DNA of 64,000 bases from contig NZ_CP139969.1 of the NCBI RefSeq assembly GCF_034424645.1, forward strand, positions 1,984,001 through 2,048,000. The letters are read 5' to 3'. Positions 51,549 through 61,351 of the stretch are shown here, piece by piece. The position numbers and the translations under genes are program-made. Source of the stretch: Bordetella avium. GTDB taxonomy: Bacteria > Pseudomonadota > Gammaproteobacteria > Burkholderiales > Burkholderiaceae_B. The stretch's first letter is position 1. Each line of letters opens with the position of its first letter. The notes beneath the pieces are model-generated. The model saw nothing but the letters and a program-made list of their open reading frames with translations. It was not told where the DNA came from and did no database searches.

Positions 51549-52316
51549 ATGAAGCCCACCCTAAGTCGAACCCTGCCTCTCCTGGGGCTCGCGACCCTTG
51601 TCTCGTTGGCGGTAATGCCCAGCGGAGCCATCGCCCAGGCCACCCTGCCCGCCTTGACCACCACGCCTGGCGTGAACGGTTCACAGACGTATTCGCTCAG
51701 CATGCAAACCCTGCTGCTGATGACCTCGCTGTCCTTCCTGCCGGCGGCCCTTTTGATGATGACGGGCTTCACGCGCATCATTATCGTGCTGGGCCTGTTG
51801 CGCAGCGCGATGGGGACGGCCATGTCGCCGCCTAACCATGTACTGGTAGGCATTGCCCTATTCCTGACCTTCTACACGATGTCCCCGGTGTTTGACAAAA
51901 TCTACACCGAGGCCTATCAGCCGCTGAGCGCGGGCAGCATACCGTTCGAAACCGCGCTCGAGCGCGCCGGTGCGCCATTACACACTTTTATGCTGCACCA
52001 GACGCGCGAAAACGATTTGGCGCTATTCGCCAATCTGGCCAATATACCCAAGATCGAAGACCCGTCGAAAGTGCCGATGCGGATTTTGATCCCGGCCTTC
52101 ATCACCAGCGAACTGAAGACCGCTTTTCAGATCGGCTTCACCATATTCATCCCCTTTCTCATCATCGATCTGGTCGTCGCCAGTGTGCTGATGGCGCTGG
52201 GTATGATGATGGTGCCGCCCGTCACCGTGTCCTTGCCCTTCAAGCTCATGCTTTTTGTGCTGGCCGACGGATGGAATCTATTGCTCGGCTCGCTGGCCAA
52301 GAGCTTCTACCAATAA
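51549..52316 (+). CDS. fliP: Flagellar export gate protein FliP
   Basis: A 255-residue polytopic protein forming the pentameric FliP core of the export gate. A signal-peptide-like start ([20 protein letters not shown], cleavage around GAIAQA) is followed by four helices: [60 protein letters not shown] and the Met/Leu-rich [24 protein letters not shown] at 51540, three codons upstream, is an alternative; the ATG was preferred as a standard start for the signal peptide. Confidence 0.96.
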   Translation: MKPTLSRTLPLLGLATLVSLAVMPSGAIAQATLPALTTTPGVNGSQTYSLSMQTLLLMTSLSFLPAALLMMTGFTRIIIVLGLLRSAMGTAMSPPNHVLVGIALFLTFYTMSPVFDKIYTEAYQPLSAGSIPFETALERAGAPLHTFMLHQTRENDLALFANLANIPKIEDPSKVPMRILIPAFITSELKTAFQIGFTIFIPFLIIDLVVASVLMALGMMMVPPVTVSLPFKLMLFVLADGWNLLLGSLAKSFYQ

Positions 52317-52333
52317 CCGGGAGGGCATAGGCA

Positions 52334-52603
52334 ATGACCGCAGAAGCCGTCATGACCATGGCCTACCAAGCCATGAAAATCGCGCTGGTCCTGGCCGGCC
52401 CCCTATTGCTGGTGACGCTGGTCGTGGGTCTGGTCATCAGTGTCTTTCAGGCGGCCACGCAGATCAATGAAATGACCCTGTCCTTCATCCCCAAGCTGCT
52501 TGCCATGTGCGGTGTGCTGGTGCTGCTCGGACCCTGGTTGATCGAGTTGCTGGTGGATTACATCCGGCAGTTGATCAGCAACATACCCATGCTGGTTTCC
52601 TAA
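52334..52603 (+). CDS. fliQ: Flagellar export gate protein FliQ
   Basis: An 89-residue protein with two hydrophobic hairpin helices: AMKIALVLAGPLLLVTLVVG and FIPKLLAMCGVLVLLGPWLI. The linker VISVFQAATQINEMTLSFIP is the highly conserved FliQ loop. GGGAGGG precedes the ATG. It assembles with FliP and FliR in the helical gate. Confidence 0.97.
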   Translation: MTAEAVMTMAYQAMKIALVLAGPLLLVTLVVGLVISVFQAATQINEMTLSFIPKLLAMCGVLVLLGPWLIELLVDYIRQLISNIPMLVS

Positions 52604-52608
52604 AGGCC

Positions 52609-53403
52609 GTGTTCAGCTTCACCATTGAACAGCTCAATGGCTGGATGGGGCAGTTCCTCTGGCCGTTCATACGCATTCTGGCTCTGGTGGGTTCGGCCCC
52701 GCTGTTCTCCGAGTCCACCATCCCTGTCAAGGTCAAGATAGGCCTGGCTTTCATGCTGGCTGCAGCGATTGCGCCCGGCCTGCCGCCCATGCCGAGCGTT
52801 TCTCCCAGCAGCTACGAAGGCCTGCTGCTGCTGGCGCAACAGGTGCTGATCGGTGTGGCCCTGGGCTTTACGATGCGCGTGGTGTTTTCCGCGGTGCAAA
52901 CCGCGGGCGAGTACATCGGCCTGCAAATGGGTCTGTCTTTCGCCTCCTTTTTCGATCCCGGCACGGGCGCCAACACGGCGGTGCTATCGCGCTTCATGAA
53001 TATTCTGGCAATGCTGATCTTCCTCGCGCTCGATGGCCATCTGCTCATGTTGGCGGCGCTGGTGCGCAGCTTCGACATTCTGCCGCTGACGCCAGCCGTA
53101 CTGGACCGCAATGGCCTGGGCGTCCTGGTGCAATGGGGAGGCACGGTATTCATTTCGGGTCTGCTGCTGGCCTTGCCCCTGGTATGCGCCCTGCTGACCA
53201 TCAACCTGGCCATGGGCATCCTCAATCGCGCTGCGCCGCAGTTGACCGTGTTCGCCGTGGGTTTTCCCATCATGCTGACGATAGGCCTGCTAGTGCTGTC
53301 GGTGGTGCTGCCGCACTCCGGCCCATTCCTGGAACAGCTATTCGAACGCGGCTTACAGACCATGAGCGATGTAGCCCAAGGGTTTGCCGGCCAACGGCCT
53401 TAA
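52609..53403 (+). CDS. fliR: Flagellar export gate protein FliR
   Basis: A 264-residue membrane protein, one copy per gate, with at least five hydrophobic segments (FIRILALVGSAPLFSESTIP, VKVKIGLAFMLAAAIAPGLP, LLLLAQQVLIGVALGFTMRV). The conserved GEYIGLQMGLSFASFFDPGT segment is present. The GTG start at 52609 is 5 bases after the fliQ stop, with AAAGG upstream. It is the last gene of the fliF-R cluster; chemoreceptor genes follow on the other strand. Confidence 0.95.
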   Translation: MFSFTIEQLNGWMGQFLWPFIRILALVGSAPLFSESTIPVKVKIGLAFMLAAAIAPGLPPMPSVSPSSYEGLLLLAQQVLIGVALGFTMRVVFSAVQTAGEYIGLQMGLSFASFFDPGTGANTAVLSRFMNILAMLIFLALDGHLLMLAALVRSFDILPLTPAVLDRNGLGVLVQWGGTVFISGLLLALPLVCALLTINLAMGILNRAAPQLTVFAVGFPIMLTIGLLVLSVVLPHSGPFLEQLFERGLQTMSDVAQGFAGQRP

Positions 53404-53529
53404 GCTTGCATCGGCATGTTTATCCGGCAAAACCCAGATGTCGGTCCCTTATCGGCCGCATAAAGCCGGCCCATCTGCCCAAACAGCCCTAGGCTGCTGG
53501 AGCAGACGGCGACTCATACGGGCAGGCGC

Positions 53530-55155
53530 TTAGCGGTCTTCTGCGCGCAGCGCCAGATGCCCCTGACCACGGCTCAAACGAAACACCTGAATGGTCTCGC
53601 GCAAGGCGACGGACTGGCCGCCCAATTGCGCGACCGCCGTGCCCAATTGCTGGACCAGGCCGCTATTCTGTTCGGTCATGCTGTCCATCTGCGCGACGGC
53701 CTGCTCAACCTGCTCGATGCCGCTGGCCTGCTGCTGCGAGGCCACGGAAATCTCGCCAATAATGTCCGTCACGCGGCGCACGGCATCCACAATTTCATTC
53801 ATGGTGTCGCCGGCCTGTTCCGCCTGAGCCGAGCCTGCGGTGACGCGCTGGACAGATTCCTCGATCAAACCCTTGATCTCGCGTGCGGCCTGCGCGCTCT
53901 TTTGCGCCAGGCTGCGCACCTCGCCCGCGACCACGGCGAAGCCCTTGCCCGATTCGCCTGCCCTGGCCGCTTCAACGGCCGCGTTCAAGGCCAGAATATT
54001 GGTCTGGAAGGCAATGCCTTCAATAATGCTAACGATGTCGGCAATGCGGCGCGAGCTGTCGGAGATATTGTGCATGGTATGCACAACCTGACCCACGGCT
54101 TGGCCACCCCGCCGTGCCACATCCATGCTGCTGGCCGCCAGGGCATTGGCCTGACGCGCGTTGTCCGCGTTCTGACGCACGGTCGATGTCAGTTCCTGCA
54201 TACTGGTCGCGGTGTTTTGCAACGATGCGCTCTGGTCACCCGTGCGGCGAGCAAGCTCCTGATTACCTTGCGAGATTCCCACGGCCGCCCGGGTCGTGCC
54301 TGCAATGCCCTCGTAGACATCACAGGCAATACCCACCAGACTTTTACGCATGACATCCAGCGAAAAAGCCAGATTGCCCACCTCGTCCTTGGTGTCCGCG
54401 AAAATCTGGCTAGTCAGATTACCTGCCGCCACCTGCCGAGCCATATCGGCCGCTTCGCGCATGGGGATGAGCACATTGCGTGACGCCCGCCATTGGGCAC
54501 AGCAGATTGCCAACACGCCCAACACCGCCCCTGTCACCCCCAGACCCGCGTGAAGCCTGCTCAGCGATGCCCATTGCGACGCCAGGACCCAAGCGGCCAG
54601 TCCGCCGAAAAGCGCGCTGGATAACAAGGCGGTGCGCAGCATTTGGGGTGAAGCGCCTCGACGCAGGGGGTAGGCCAGTGTGTGCAGCACCGCACGCCAG
54701 CCCGTGGGCACAATCTGGCCACCCTGGATACGCCAACCTCGCGCGCGTCCTTCTCGCAATTCGGCGTAGCGCTCCTCGGCCTCGGCGATCTGCTCGTCCG
54801 TGGGGCACACCCGTACCGACGAATAGGCAACCACCTCTACATCCTCGAAGATAGGCGTGGCATTGGCCAGCACCCAGTAATAGCCACCATCCTTGCGCCG
54901 GTTCTTGACTACGCCCAGCCAAGACTTACCCGCCTCCAGCGTACGCCAGAGGTCTTCATAGGCCTGCGGCGGCATATCGGGGTGACGGACGATATTGTGG
55001 GCCTTACCCAGCAACTCTTCGCGCTCAAAGCCGCTCACCTCGACAAAGGCCGGGTTGGCGTAAATGATGCGACCCTTCACGTCTGTGCGTGAGATCAGAT
55101 ATTGATCTTCGCGCAGCCGGAGCTCGACATCAGAAATAGGAAGGTTGACGCGCAC
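53530..55155 (-). CDS. Aer-type methyl-accepting chemotaxis protein with PAS domain
   Basis: A 541-residue chemoreceptor. The N-terminal PAS domain (about 10-110: LISRTDVKGRIIYANPAFVE and GKAHNIVRHPDMPPQAYEDL) is of the Aer type that binds FAD and reports redox state. Two hydrophobic segments lie at about 172-215, followed by a HAMP linker (about 220-270) and the cytoplasmic signalling domain with [20 protein letters not shown]. There is no periplasmic sensor domain. It lacks the C-terminal WxxF tether. The GTG start has an AGGAG site. It is convergent with fliR and is downstream of the other three chemoreceptor genes on the same strand. Confidence 0.95.
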   Translation of the reverse strand: MRVNLPISDVELRLREDQYLISRTDVKGRIIYANPAFVEVSGFEREELLGKAHNIVRHPDMPPQAYEDLWRTLEAGKSWLGVVKNRRKDGGYYWVLANATPIFEDVEVVAYSSVRVCPTDEQIAEAEERYAELREGRARGWRIQGGQIVPTGWRAVLHTLAYPLRRGASPQMLRTALLSSALFGGLAAWVLASQWASLSRLHAGLGVTGAVLGVLAICCAQWRASRNVLIPMREAADMARQVAAGNLTSQIFADTKDEVGNLAFSLDVMRKSLVGIACDVYEGIAGTTRAAVGISQGNQELARRTGDQSASLQNTATSMQELTSTVRQNADNARQANALAASSMDVARRGGQAVGQVVHTMHNISDSSRRIADIVSIIEGIAFQTNILALNAAVEAARAGESGKGFAVVAGEVRSLAQKSAQAAREIKGLIEESVQRVTAGSAQAEQAGDTMNEIVDAVRRVTDIIGEISVASQQQASGIEQVEQAVAQMDSMTEQNSGLVQQLGTAVAQLGGQSVALRETIQVFRLSRGQGHLALRAEDR

Positions 55156-55219
55156 TGCCAGTCTCCTGCTGTTTTATTTTGTAGGTCCGCATGCTCCCCG
55201 TTTGGGCCTAGCAGACCTA

Positions 55220-55239
55220 ACCCGGCCACAAGGCCGGGT
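55220..55239. terminator. Hairpin after the second chemoreceptor gene
   Basis: ACCCGGCC and GGCCGGGT pair across ACAA, 21 bases after the stop of the gene at 55260. There is no clear U-tract. Confidence 0.5.
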
Positions 55240-55259
55240 CCGGGTTGATGGGCCCCCTG

Positions 55260-56993
55260 TCAGGCCCGAGCGACGCGCGGCGCCTGGTATGAAGCGCTTA
55301 GGGATGGGGCCGCCACGTCGATGACCTCACCCGCATTGATCTTGAACACGGCGACCGCTTCGGCCAAACGCTGGGCCTGCTCTTGCAGCGAAGCCGCCGC
55401 CGCCGCCGACTCTTCGACCAGCGCCGCATTCTGCTGCGTCACCTCGTCCATCTGCGTCACCGCACGGTTGACCTGCTCGATACCGCTGGATTGCTCGTCC
55501 GAGGCCGCCGAGATCTCGCCCATAATGTCCGTCACTCGCTTGACCGACGCCACAATCTCCTGCATCGTCGCGCCCGCTCGCTCCACCTGCTGCGAACCCG
55601 CCGTCACCTTACCAACAGAATCCTCGATCAAGCCCTTGATCTCCTTGGCCGCCTGGGCGCTGCGCTGCGCCAGCGAACGCACTTCACCCGCCACCACCGC
55701 GAAACCCTTGCCCTGCTCCCCCGCGCGCGCCGCTTCCACCGCCGCATTCAAGGCCAAAATATTCGTCTGGAAAGCAATCCCGTCAATCACCGACACAATC
55801 TCGGATATCTTGCGCGAACTCGCCGATATCCCCTGCATCGTCTGCACCACCTCCGACACCGCCGAACCACCACGCTCGGCCACATCCGACGCGCTCGCCG
55901 CCAGTTGATTCGCCTGACGCGCATTGTCCGCGTTCTGCTTGACCGTCGAAGCCAGCTCTTCCATCGACGCCGCCGTCTCTTCCAACGACGCCGCCTGCTC
56001 TTCCGTGCGGCTCGACAAATCCGTGTTGCCCGCCGATATCTCGCCCGCGCCGACGTTGATCTCGTCCACCCCTCGGCGCACCGTCGACACCGTGCGCGTC
56101 AGGCTCTCCTGCATGCGCTTGAGCGCCGCGAACAACTGACCAATCTCGTTATCGCTGCGCGCCTCCACCCGTAACGTCAGATCCCCCGTCGCAATCTTGT
56201 CAAAGTGCGCGCCCGCTTCGAGCAGAGGACGCACCACAAGACGACCGAAAACGAGGCGCGAAACCCCCATTAGCAACAGCGCCAACACCACTGCCGCCAC
56301 AACGGCCACGATGGCGCGCTCAAAGCTTTGATGCGCATAATCAACGGTTTCCTGCTGCTGGACCGAAATATATTTGGAGAAGGCATTGATGGCATCAATG
56401 AAAGAGGCGCTGCGCGGCGTGCCATACTCGTTATTGACCATGTAGAAGGTGGAAAAGTCCTCGCTGCGCAAGGCCTCCACCATGGTGTCGACACCATCAT
56501 CGATGTAAGAGCGGTAACGGCGCACGAGGTTCATGGACAGTTGCCGGCCCTCATCGTCGTCCAGCATGTTTTTCTGGAACTCGCCGAAGCGGCTGCGCAC
56601 CCCGGTAAGCAATTCGGTCGCCGCCTTGAGCGCCTGAACTGCCTCCTGTCCGGAGCTGCTGCCATTGCCCCAGCCCGATTCCTGCAAATGCCGGGCGGCC
56701 ACCATCAACCCCACGCGCGCGCGCAGCATATCGCTATTGATAATCTCGACCTGTTTGGCGCGATCAGTCAGATCATTGATCTGCTCGATTGCCTTATAGT
56801 TCTGCTGCAAAAAATATGCCGATAAACCGCCTAGCGCCGCAATCAGCAAGACGAAAAAAAACAACAGACAAACCAGCAAGGTGCCGACATGCGCATTACG
56901 CAAGGAAAATGAACGTTTTTGCTTCTGTTTGGAAGCCCGGCCACGCTTCTTTGTCTTGATTGGCTTGGCTCCGGATTCGAAACTCGTTTCCAT
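55260..56993 (-). CDS. Methyl-accepting chemotaxis protein with basic N-terminal extension
   Basis: A 577-residue transmembrane chemoreceptor. The ATG at 56993 follows GGGGGAAG. The first 45 residues are hydrophilic and strongly basic ([19 protein letters not shown]), unusual before the first transmembrane helix (about 47-72). A periplasmic region (about 73-230) follows, then the second helix, HAMP and the signalling domain with [20 protein letters not shown] and [20 protein letters not shown]. It ends QAPRVARA, without the WxxF tether. About 900 bp (55317-56215) is almost identical to the receptor gene at 59448. The ligand is unknown. Confidence 0.95.
   Translation of the reverse strand: METSFESGAKPIKTKKRGRASKQKQKRSFSLRNAHVGTLLVCLLFFFVLLIAALGGLSAYFLQQNYKAIEQINDLTDRAKQVEIINSDMLRARVGLMVAARHLQESGWGNGSSSGQEAVQALKAATELLTGVRSRFGEFQKNMLDDDEGRQLSMNLVRRYRSYIDDGVDTMVEALRSEDFSTFYMVNNEYGTPRSASFIDAINAFSKYISVQQQETVDYAHQSFERAIVAVVAAVVLALLLMGVSRLVFGRLVVRPLLEAGAHFDKIATGDLTLRVEARSDNEIGQLFAALKRMQESLTRTVSTVRRGVDEINVGAGEISAGNTDLSSRTEEQAASLEETAASMEELASTVKQNADNARQANQLAASASDVAERGGSAVSEVVQTMQGISASSRKISEIVSVIDGIAFQTNILALNAAVEAARAGEQGKGFAVVAGEVRSLAQRSAQAAKEIKGLIEDSVGKVTAGSQQVERAGATMQEIVASVKRVTDIMGEISAASDEQSSGIEQVNRAVTQMDEVTQQNAALVEESAAAAASLQEQAQRLAEAVAVFKINAGEVIDVAAPSLSASYQAPRVARA
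55317..56215 (-). repeat. Near-identical ~900-bp block, copy A
   Basis: Matches 59709-60607 at a constant offset of 4392. Reading by eye I count about 14 mismatches and no gap. It covers HAMP and nearly all the signalling domain of the receptor gene at 55260. Confidence 0.93.
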
Positions 56994-57104
56994 TAACTTC
57001 CCCCTTTGATAAAGCGATAAAAATAGGTGCGCCATCGCGCTGCCTTTTGGGCTTAATTACCGCGATGGCTGACCTTTGCGGTCTGTCTGCTTGGTTTTTC
57101 TGAC

Positions 57105-57545
57105 TTACTGGGCTTTACCCTCTCCCGGCCCGGGAATCACAATGAGCTCGACGGCCGGCACAGCCTCCACGGCGGGCGCCAACACGGGCGCGGCAGGGGC
57201 CGGCCCCAGGAGTTTTTCACGCTCCCAGGGTTCGAGCAGGATATTGGTGCTGTCCAGCATCCTCACGAGCCGGCCATCCGGACCAAACTGCAAGCGGACT
57301 TCCTTGCGGCTGTAGAAACCTTCTGGCACGAAGGTAATCATGAAGCGCCACATTGCAACGCTGCCGCCATAGGGATGCGCGTATATCTGATCAGGCAAGG
57401 CGCCCAAGGCACGCACCGTGTCCTCCATCGTGCTCTGCCCTGGTGTCAGCGTGGACAGCTTGCTCGCGTTGAAGTTATGCCCGGAGGCGGCACAGCCGGC
57501 CAACAGTAGCGCAGCGGCGCACCAGGACATCAGTTGTTTGAACAC
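57105..57545 (-). CDS. OmlA/SmpA-like lipoprotein
   Basis: A 146-residue lipoprotein. The GTG start at 57545 with GGGAG upstream gives MFKQLMSWCAAALLLAGC, a lipoprotein signal with LAGC lipobox; an ATG eight codons further upstream is less likely. The mature part has the OmlA/BamE-like pattern: LSTLTPGQSTMEDTVRALGA followed by LPDQIYAHPYGGSVAMWRFM and VRLQFGPDGRLVRMLDS. A Pro/Ala-rich tail (LLGPAPAAPVLAPAVEAVPA) is odd. BamE itself is shorter, so this is a relative of unknown role, lying between two chemoreceptor genes. Confidence 0.8.
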   Translation of the reverse strand: MFKQLMSWCAAALLLAGCAASGHNFNASKLSTLTPGQSTMEDTVRALGALPDQIYAHPYGGSVAMWRFMITFVPEGFYSRKEVRLQFGPDGRLVRMLDSTNILLEPWEREKLLGPAPAAPVLAPAVEAVPAVELIVIPGPGEGKAQ

Positions 57546-57580
57546 GGTGATTCGACTCCCGAGGACCATAGCCTCTTAGC

Positions 57581-57594
57581 CGGCCCGAAGGCCG
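57581..57594. terminator. Small UUCG hairpin after the third chemoreceptor gene
   Basis: On the minus strand CGGCC-TTCG-GGCCG, a 5-bp stem with a stable tetraloop, 6 bases past the stop at 57601. It also lies 11 bases before a possible upstream start of the lipoprotein gene. No U-tract. Confidence 0.4.
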
Positions 57595-57600
57595 CTTGAT

Positions 57601-59343
57601 TTAAAACGATTGCCAATCCTCGTCCGCCGTGCTGCCTGTTGCAGGCTGAGGTGCAGCCCTTGAGCGGCGGCGCGGGCTGGCTGCGGATGGCGCCAGCCTG
57701 GCAGGAGCTAGGCGCTGCGCCTCCGCCACCGGCGTCAACACCGGCCTGGCCCGCGTGCTCAGGTCTTGTGGCGAAGCGTCGCTATGTCCTGCGCTAAGCT
57801 TGAACATCGCAACCGCATGCGCAAGTTGTTGCGCTTGATCCTGCAAGGAGCCGGCTGCGGCCGCTGCCTGCTCAACCAGCGCAGCGTTTTGCTGAGTGGC
57901 TTCGTCCATCTGCGACACCGCCTGATTGACCTGCTCGATACCGCTGGACTGCTCCTGCGAGGCGGCGGAGATTTCGCCCATGATGTCTGTCACGCGCTTA
58001 ACCGAGGCCACGATCTCCTGCATGGTCGCGCCCGCGCGCCCGACCTGCTGCGATCCTGCCGCCACCTTGCCGACCGAATCGTCGATCAGCGTTTTAATTT
58101 CCTTGGCCGCCTGCGCACTGCGCTGCGCCAGCGTCCGAACCTCGGCGGCCACGACGGCAAAACCCTTGCCCTGCTCGCCGGCCCGAGCTGCCTCGACTGC
58201 GGCATTCAAGGCCAGAATATTCGTCTGAAAGGCGATGCTATCGATCACCGACACAATCTCGGCGATTTGGCGCGAGCTGGCAGAAATACCTTCCATGGTC
58301 TCAACGACCTCGGTGACCACGGCACCGCCGCGCTCGGCCACGTCCGAGGCACTCGAGGCCAGGTGGTTGGCCTGACGCGCGTTATCGGCGTTCTGCTTTA
58401 CGGTAGAAGCCAGTTGTTCCATCGACGCCGCCGTTTCCTCCAGCGAGGCGGCCTGCTGCTCGGTGCGGCTGGACAAATCGGTATTGCCAGCGGCAATTTC
58501 GCTAGCGGCTACGTTGATTTCATCGACCCCCCGGCGCACGGTCGATACCGTGAGAGTCAGGCTTTCCTGCATGCGCTTGACCGCCGTAAACAACTGACCG
58601 ATCTCATTCGTGCTGCGCGCCTCCACGCGCGAACTCAGGTCGCCATTGGCGATGCGCGCGAATTGTTCGTCCAGGCGGCGCAGAGGCTTGACGATGGTAC
58701 GCGTCAGATAAACGAAGGCGCCACCCAGAATAATCAGCGTCAACACGCCCATCAGGGCGTAGATCCAAGTCATGTTGCGCGAGGTGAGACGGAAATCGGC
58801 CAGCGTCTGCGCGCTCATGTGCTCGATGTGCTGGGAAAACTCCTGTTGCTTGGCAGCAAAGGCGGCGCTAGCCGTAGCCGAGCGCTGATTTTTGATGTCC
58901 AGATAGGCTGCAGTATCTCCCCGCCCCAGGGCCGCAAGCGTTTCGTTCAGGGCCTTTTCAAAGGCTTTGAAAGCGCCGACGAGCTCGGCCTGCATGACCC
59001 GGCCTTCGTCATTGAGCTTGGGAATATCCTGGAAGGCTTGAATCTTGCGCGCGGCATCCACCTGGAGCCCACGCAGCAAGGTGATGTGTTGCTCGGCGGC
59101 CTTGCTGTCTCCCCTGGCGAGTTCGCTTGCCGCCACGTCGGCGCGCACGGTCGCGCGCAGCATCTGGCTGTAAGCGTCCTTGATCAATACATTCTGTTGG
59201 ACACTTAAGCTATCCAGTCTGTCCAGGGCCCGATCGGCCTGTTGGGCGGCATTCCAGCCCAGCGCAATCGACAGAGCGCCCATCAGGGCCAGGACGAATA
59301 AGGCCAGCAACAGCCCCGTACGAATTCTCAGATTTACTAACAT
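57601..59343 (-). CDS. Methyl-accepting chemotaxis protein, 4-helix-bundle sensor
   Basis: A 580-residue transmembrane receptor. TM1 is [20 protein letters not shown] (about 12-30), a helical periplasmic sensor of the TarH type spans about 31-190, and TM2 is near 192-212 ([20 protein letters not shown]). HAMP and the signalling domain ([20 protein letters not shown]) follow. The C-terminus ends DEDWQSF, a WxxF pentapeptide that tethers CheR/CheB. The related DNA is clearly diverged from the near-identical pair at 55260 and 59448. The start is the ATG at 59343. Confidence 0.96.
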   Translation of the reverse strand: MLVNLRIRTGLLLALFVLALMGALSIALGWNAAQQADRALDRLDSLSVQQNVLIKDAYSQMLRATVRADVAASELARGDSKAAEQHITLLRGLQVDAARKIQAFQDIPKLNDEGRVMQAELVGAFKAFEKALNETLAALGRGDTAAYLDIKNQRSATASAAFAAKQQEFSQHIEHMSAQTLADFRLTSRNMTWIYALMGVLTLIILGGAFVYLTRTIVKPLRRLDEQFARIANGDLSSRVEARSTNEIGQLFTAVKRMQESLTLTVSTVRRGVDEINVAASEIAAGNTDLSSRTEQQAASLEETAASMEQLASTVKQNADNARQANHLASSASDVAERGGAVVTEVVETMEGISASSRQIAEIVSVIDSIAFQTNILALNAAVEAARAGEQGKGFAVVAAEVRTLAQRSAQAAKEIKTLIDDSVGKVAAGSQQVGRAGATMQEIVASVKRVTDIMGEISAASQEQSSGIEQVNQAVSQMDEATQQNAALVEQAAAAAGSLQDQAQQLAHAVAMFKLSAGHSDASPQDLSTRARPVLTPVAEAQRLAPARLAPSAASPRRRSRAAPQPATGSTADEDWQSF

Positions 59344-59389
59344 TTATAACGGAGTCCTTACCCTGAATCCAGGCCTCGCCGATTTCTGG

Positions 59390-59419
59390 CCTTGACGCGG
59401 CACAAGGCCGCAGTCAAGG
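59390..59419. terminator. Hairpin after the fourth chemoreceptor gene
   Basis: CCTTGACGCGGC pairs with GCCGCAGTCAAGG with a single-base bulge, about 30 bases past the stop at 59448. It has a long stable stem but no U-tract, and also lies just before the ribosome site of the gene ending at 57601. Confidence 0.5.
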
Positions 59420-59447
59420 AAAACCGGCTTACCATTCCTGCTGTTGG

Positions 59448-61271
59448 TCAGAAAGACTCCCAATCATCATCCGCCGGCTTGCGTGCCGGCCCGGGCCGAA
59501 CCTGTTCTGTGTTTTGACCGCTCGCCGGGCTGCTTGCAGCGGGACTGAGCGGGGCAGTTCGGCGAGCAGCACGGCGTGCGCTAGCGCCTTCGGCAGCCGG
59601 TTTGGCCACCGCGCGCAGGCGCGGGGCCGCTGCACTCTCGGCTGCTGGCGCTTCGGGAGCCTGCACGCGCGGCGCCGGGTTTTGGCGCGCGATTTGGCGC
59701 GCGGGCATGTCGATGACCTCGCCCGCATTAACCTTGAACACGGCGACCGCTTCGGCCAAACGCTGAGCCTGCTCTTGCAGCGAGACCGCCGCCGCCGCCG
59801 ACTCTTCGACCAGCGCCGCATTCTGCTGCGTCACCTCGTCCATCTGCGTCACCGCACGGTTGACCTGCTCGATACCGCTGGACTGCTCGTCCGAGGCCGC
59901 CGAGATCTCGCCCATGATGTCCGTCACTCGCTTGACCGACGCCACAATCTCCTGCATCGTCGCGCCCGCTCGCTCCACCTGCTGCGAACCCGCCGTCACC
60001 TTACCAACAGAATCCTCGATCAAGCCCTTGATCTCCTTGGCCGCCTGGGCGCTGCGTTGCGCTAGCGAGCGCACTTCACCCGCCACCACCGCGAAACCCT
60101 TGCCCTGCTCGCCCGCGCGCGCCGCTTCCACCGCCGCATTCAAGGCCAAAATATTCGTCTGGAAAGCAATCCCGTCAATCACCGACACAATCTCGGATAT
60201 CTTGCGCGAACTCGCCGATATCCCCTGCATCGTCTGCACCACCTCCGACACCGCCGAACCACCACGCTCGGCCACATCCGACGCGCTCGCCGCCAGTTGA
60301 TTCGCCTGACGCGCATTGTCCGCGTTCTGCTTGACCGTCGAAGCCAACTCTTCCATCGACGCCGCCGTCTCTTCCAACGACGCCGCCTGCTCTTCCGTGC
60401 GGCTCGACAAATCCGTGTTGCCCGCCGATATCTCGCTCGCGCCGACGTTGATCTCGTCCACCCCTCGGCGCACCGTCGACACCGTGCGCGTCAGGCTCTC
60501 CTGCATGCGCTTGAGCGCCGCGAACAACTGACCAATCTCGTTATCGCTGCGCGCCTCCACCCGTAACGTCAGATCCCCCGTCGCAATCTTGTCAAAGTGC
60601 GCGCCTGCCTCTTTCAAGGGGCGCAACACGCTGCGCGAAAGAAATACCCCGCCGCCCACCACCAACAAGACGGCCAAGGCGCTCATCAACAGAGCAACGA
60701 TCTTGGACTGGTCATAAGCTGCTTGGGCTTCATCCACATACACATCGGTTACCGCATCGATATAGGTCAAGTATGCCTGCATCGTAGTGTTGAACTCGGC
60801 ATTCTGCGCACTCGAGACTTTGATGATTTGCGTGAAATCCGGGATGGATTGGCGCTCGACAGCGTCATGCGCCCTGCGCAGGGCTTCAACATAAATCTTG
60901 AAGGCGGCCTCCATTGGTGCCACCTTTTCCTGCACATCAGGCGTCTTCACTACTTTGCTGAAGGCCTCGAAACGCTTGACGGCCTCGTTCAGCGAAAGCA
61001 GCCCCTGCTTGGCCTGCTCTTCCGATTGGCGCAGACGGCCATCTTGCAGCTCGGCGATGGCGTTACTCAGCTGGATGCGGGCGCGTAAAGCCTGGGTATA
61101 GCCCGCATAGCTCGTCATAACCTGATCCGAGAAGATATCGTTGACTTGCTCCAGGCGTTGATTGCTCGATTGCAGCGCGAACCAGCTCATGACGGTCGAG
61201 GCGAGCATCGCCACAAAGAACAGTCCCAGCACGATGGCCATGCAGGTACGGACTTTCAAATTCGAAAACAT
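59448..61271 (-). CDS. Methyl-accepting chemotaxis protein, TarH-type sensor
   Basis: A 607-residue transmembrane receptor. TM1 is AIVLGLFFVAMLASTVMSWF (about 13-32), a four-helix periplasmic sensor (about 33-185) with RARIQLSNAIAELQDGRLRQ, TM2 about 190-212, then HAMP and signalling domain. The tail has a Pro/Ala-rich linker (about 540-600) ending DDDWESF, the CheR/CheB pentapeptide. Its HAMP and signalling domain is shared nearly unchanged with the receptor gene at 55260, while the sensor and tail differ. It lies downstream of flgL on the same strand. The ligand is not known. Confidence 0.96.
   Translation of the reverse strand: MFSNLKVRTCMAIVLGLFFVAMLASTVMSWFALQSSNQRLEQVNDIFSDQVMTSYAGYTQALRARIQLSNAIAELQDGRLRQSEEQAKQGLLSLNEAVKRFEAFSKVVKTPDVQEKVAPMEAAFKIYVEALRRAHDAVERQSIPDFTQIIKVSSAQNAEFNTTMQAYLTYIDAVTDVYVDEAQAAYDQSKIVALLMSALAVLLVVGGGVFLSRSVLRPLKEAGAHFDKIATGDLTLRVEARSDNEIGQLFAALKRMQESLTRTVSTVRRGVDEINVGASEISAGNTDLSSRTEEQAASLEETAASMEELASTVKQNADNARQANQLAASASDVAERGGSAVSEVVQTMQGISASSRKISEIVSVIDGIAFQTNILALNAAVEAARAGEQGKGFAVVAGEVRSLAQRSAQAAKEIKGLIEDSVGKVTAGSQQVERAGATMQEIVASVKRVTDIMGEISAASDEQSSGIEQVNRAVTQMDEVTQQNAALVEESAAAAVSLQEQAQRLAEAVAVFKVNAGEVIDMPARQIARQNPAPRVQAPEAPAAESAAAPRLRAVAKPAAEGASARRAARRTAPLSPAASSPASGQNTEQVRPGPARKPADDDWESF
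59709..60607 (-). repeat. Near-identical ~900-bp block, copy B
   Basis: Partner of 55317-56215 (about 14 mismatches by eye). It covers HAMP and the signalling domain of the receptor gene at 59448. Confidence 0.93.
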
Positions 61272-61295
61272 GCTTATTCCGTTATTTATCGAAAT

Positions 61296-61317
61296 CGCGC
61301 TCCACTGAGGGAGCGCG
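61296..61317. terminator. Hairpin between flgL and the fourth chemoreceptor gene
   Basis: CGCGCTCC pairs with GGAGCGCG across a six-base loop, about 35 bases after the flgL stop. It is followed by an AT-rich stretch but no long U-run, and fits an flgL terminator or attenuator before the receptor gene. Confidence 0.5.
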
Positions 61318-61351
61318 CAGGACTCTGATGCAGCAGCTAGGGAACGCTGAC

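Noticed and set aside
53404..53529. TTATCGGC near 53450 as a sigma-28 -10 for the minus strand
   Set aside because: No matching -35 (AAACTTTA on this strand) at 11 bases, and it lies after the gene ends, not before a start.
57766..59208. A 480-codon frame antisense to a chemoreceptor gene
   Set aside because: Arg/His-rich mirror of receptor coding DNA. Similar shadows occur at 55383 and 59514 because the receptor blocks are repeated.
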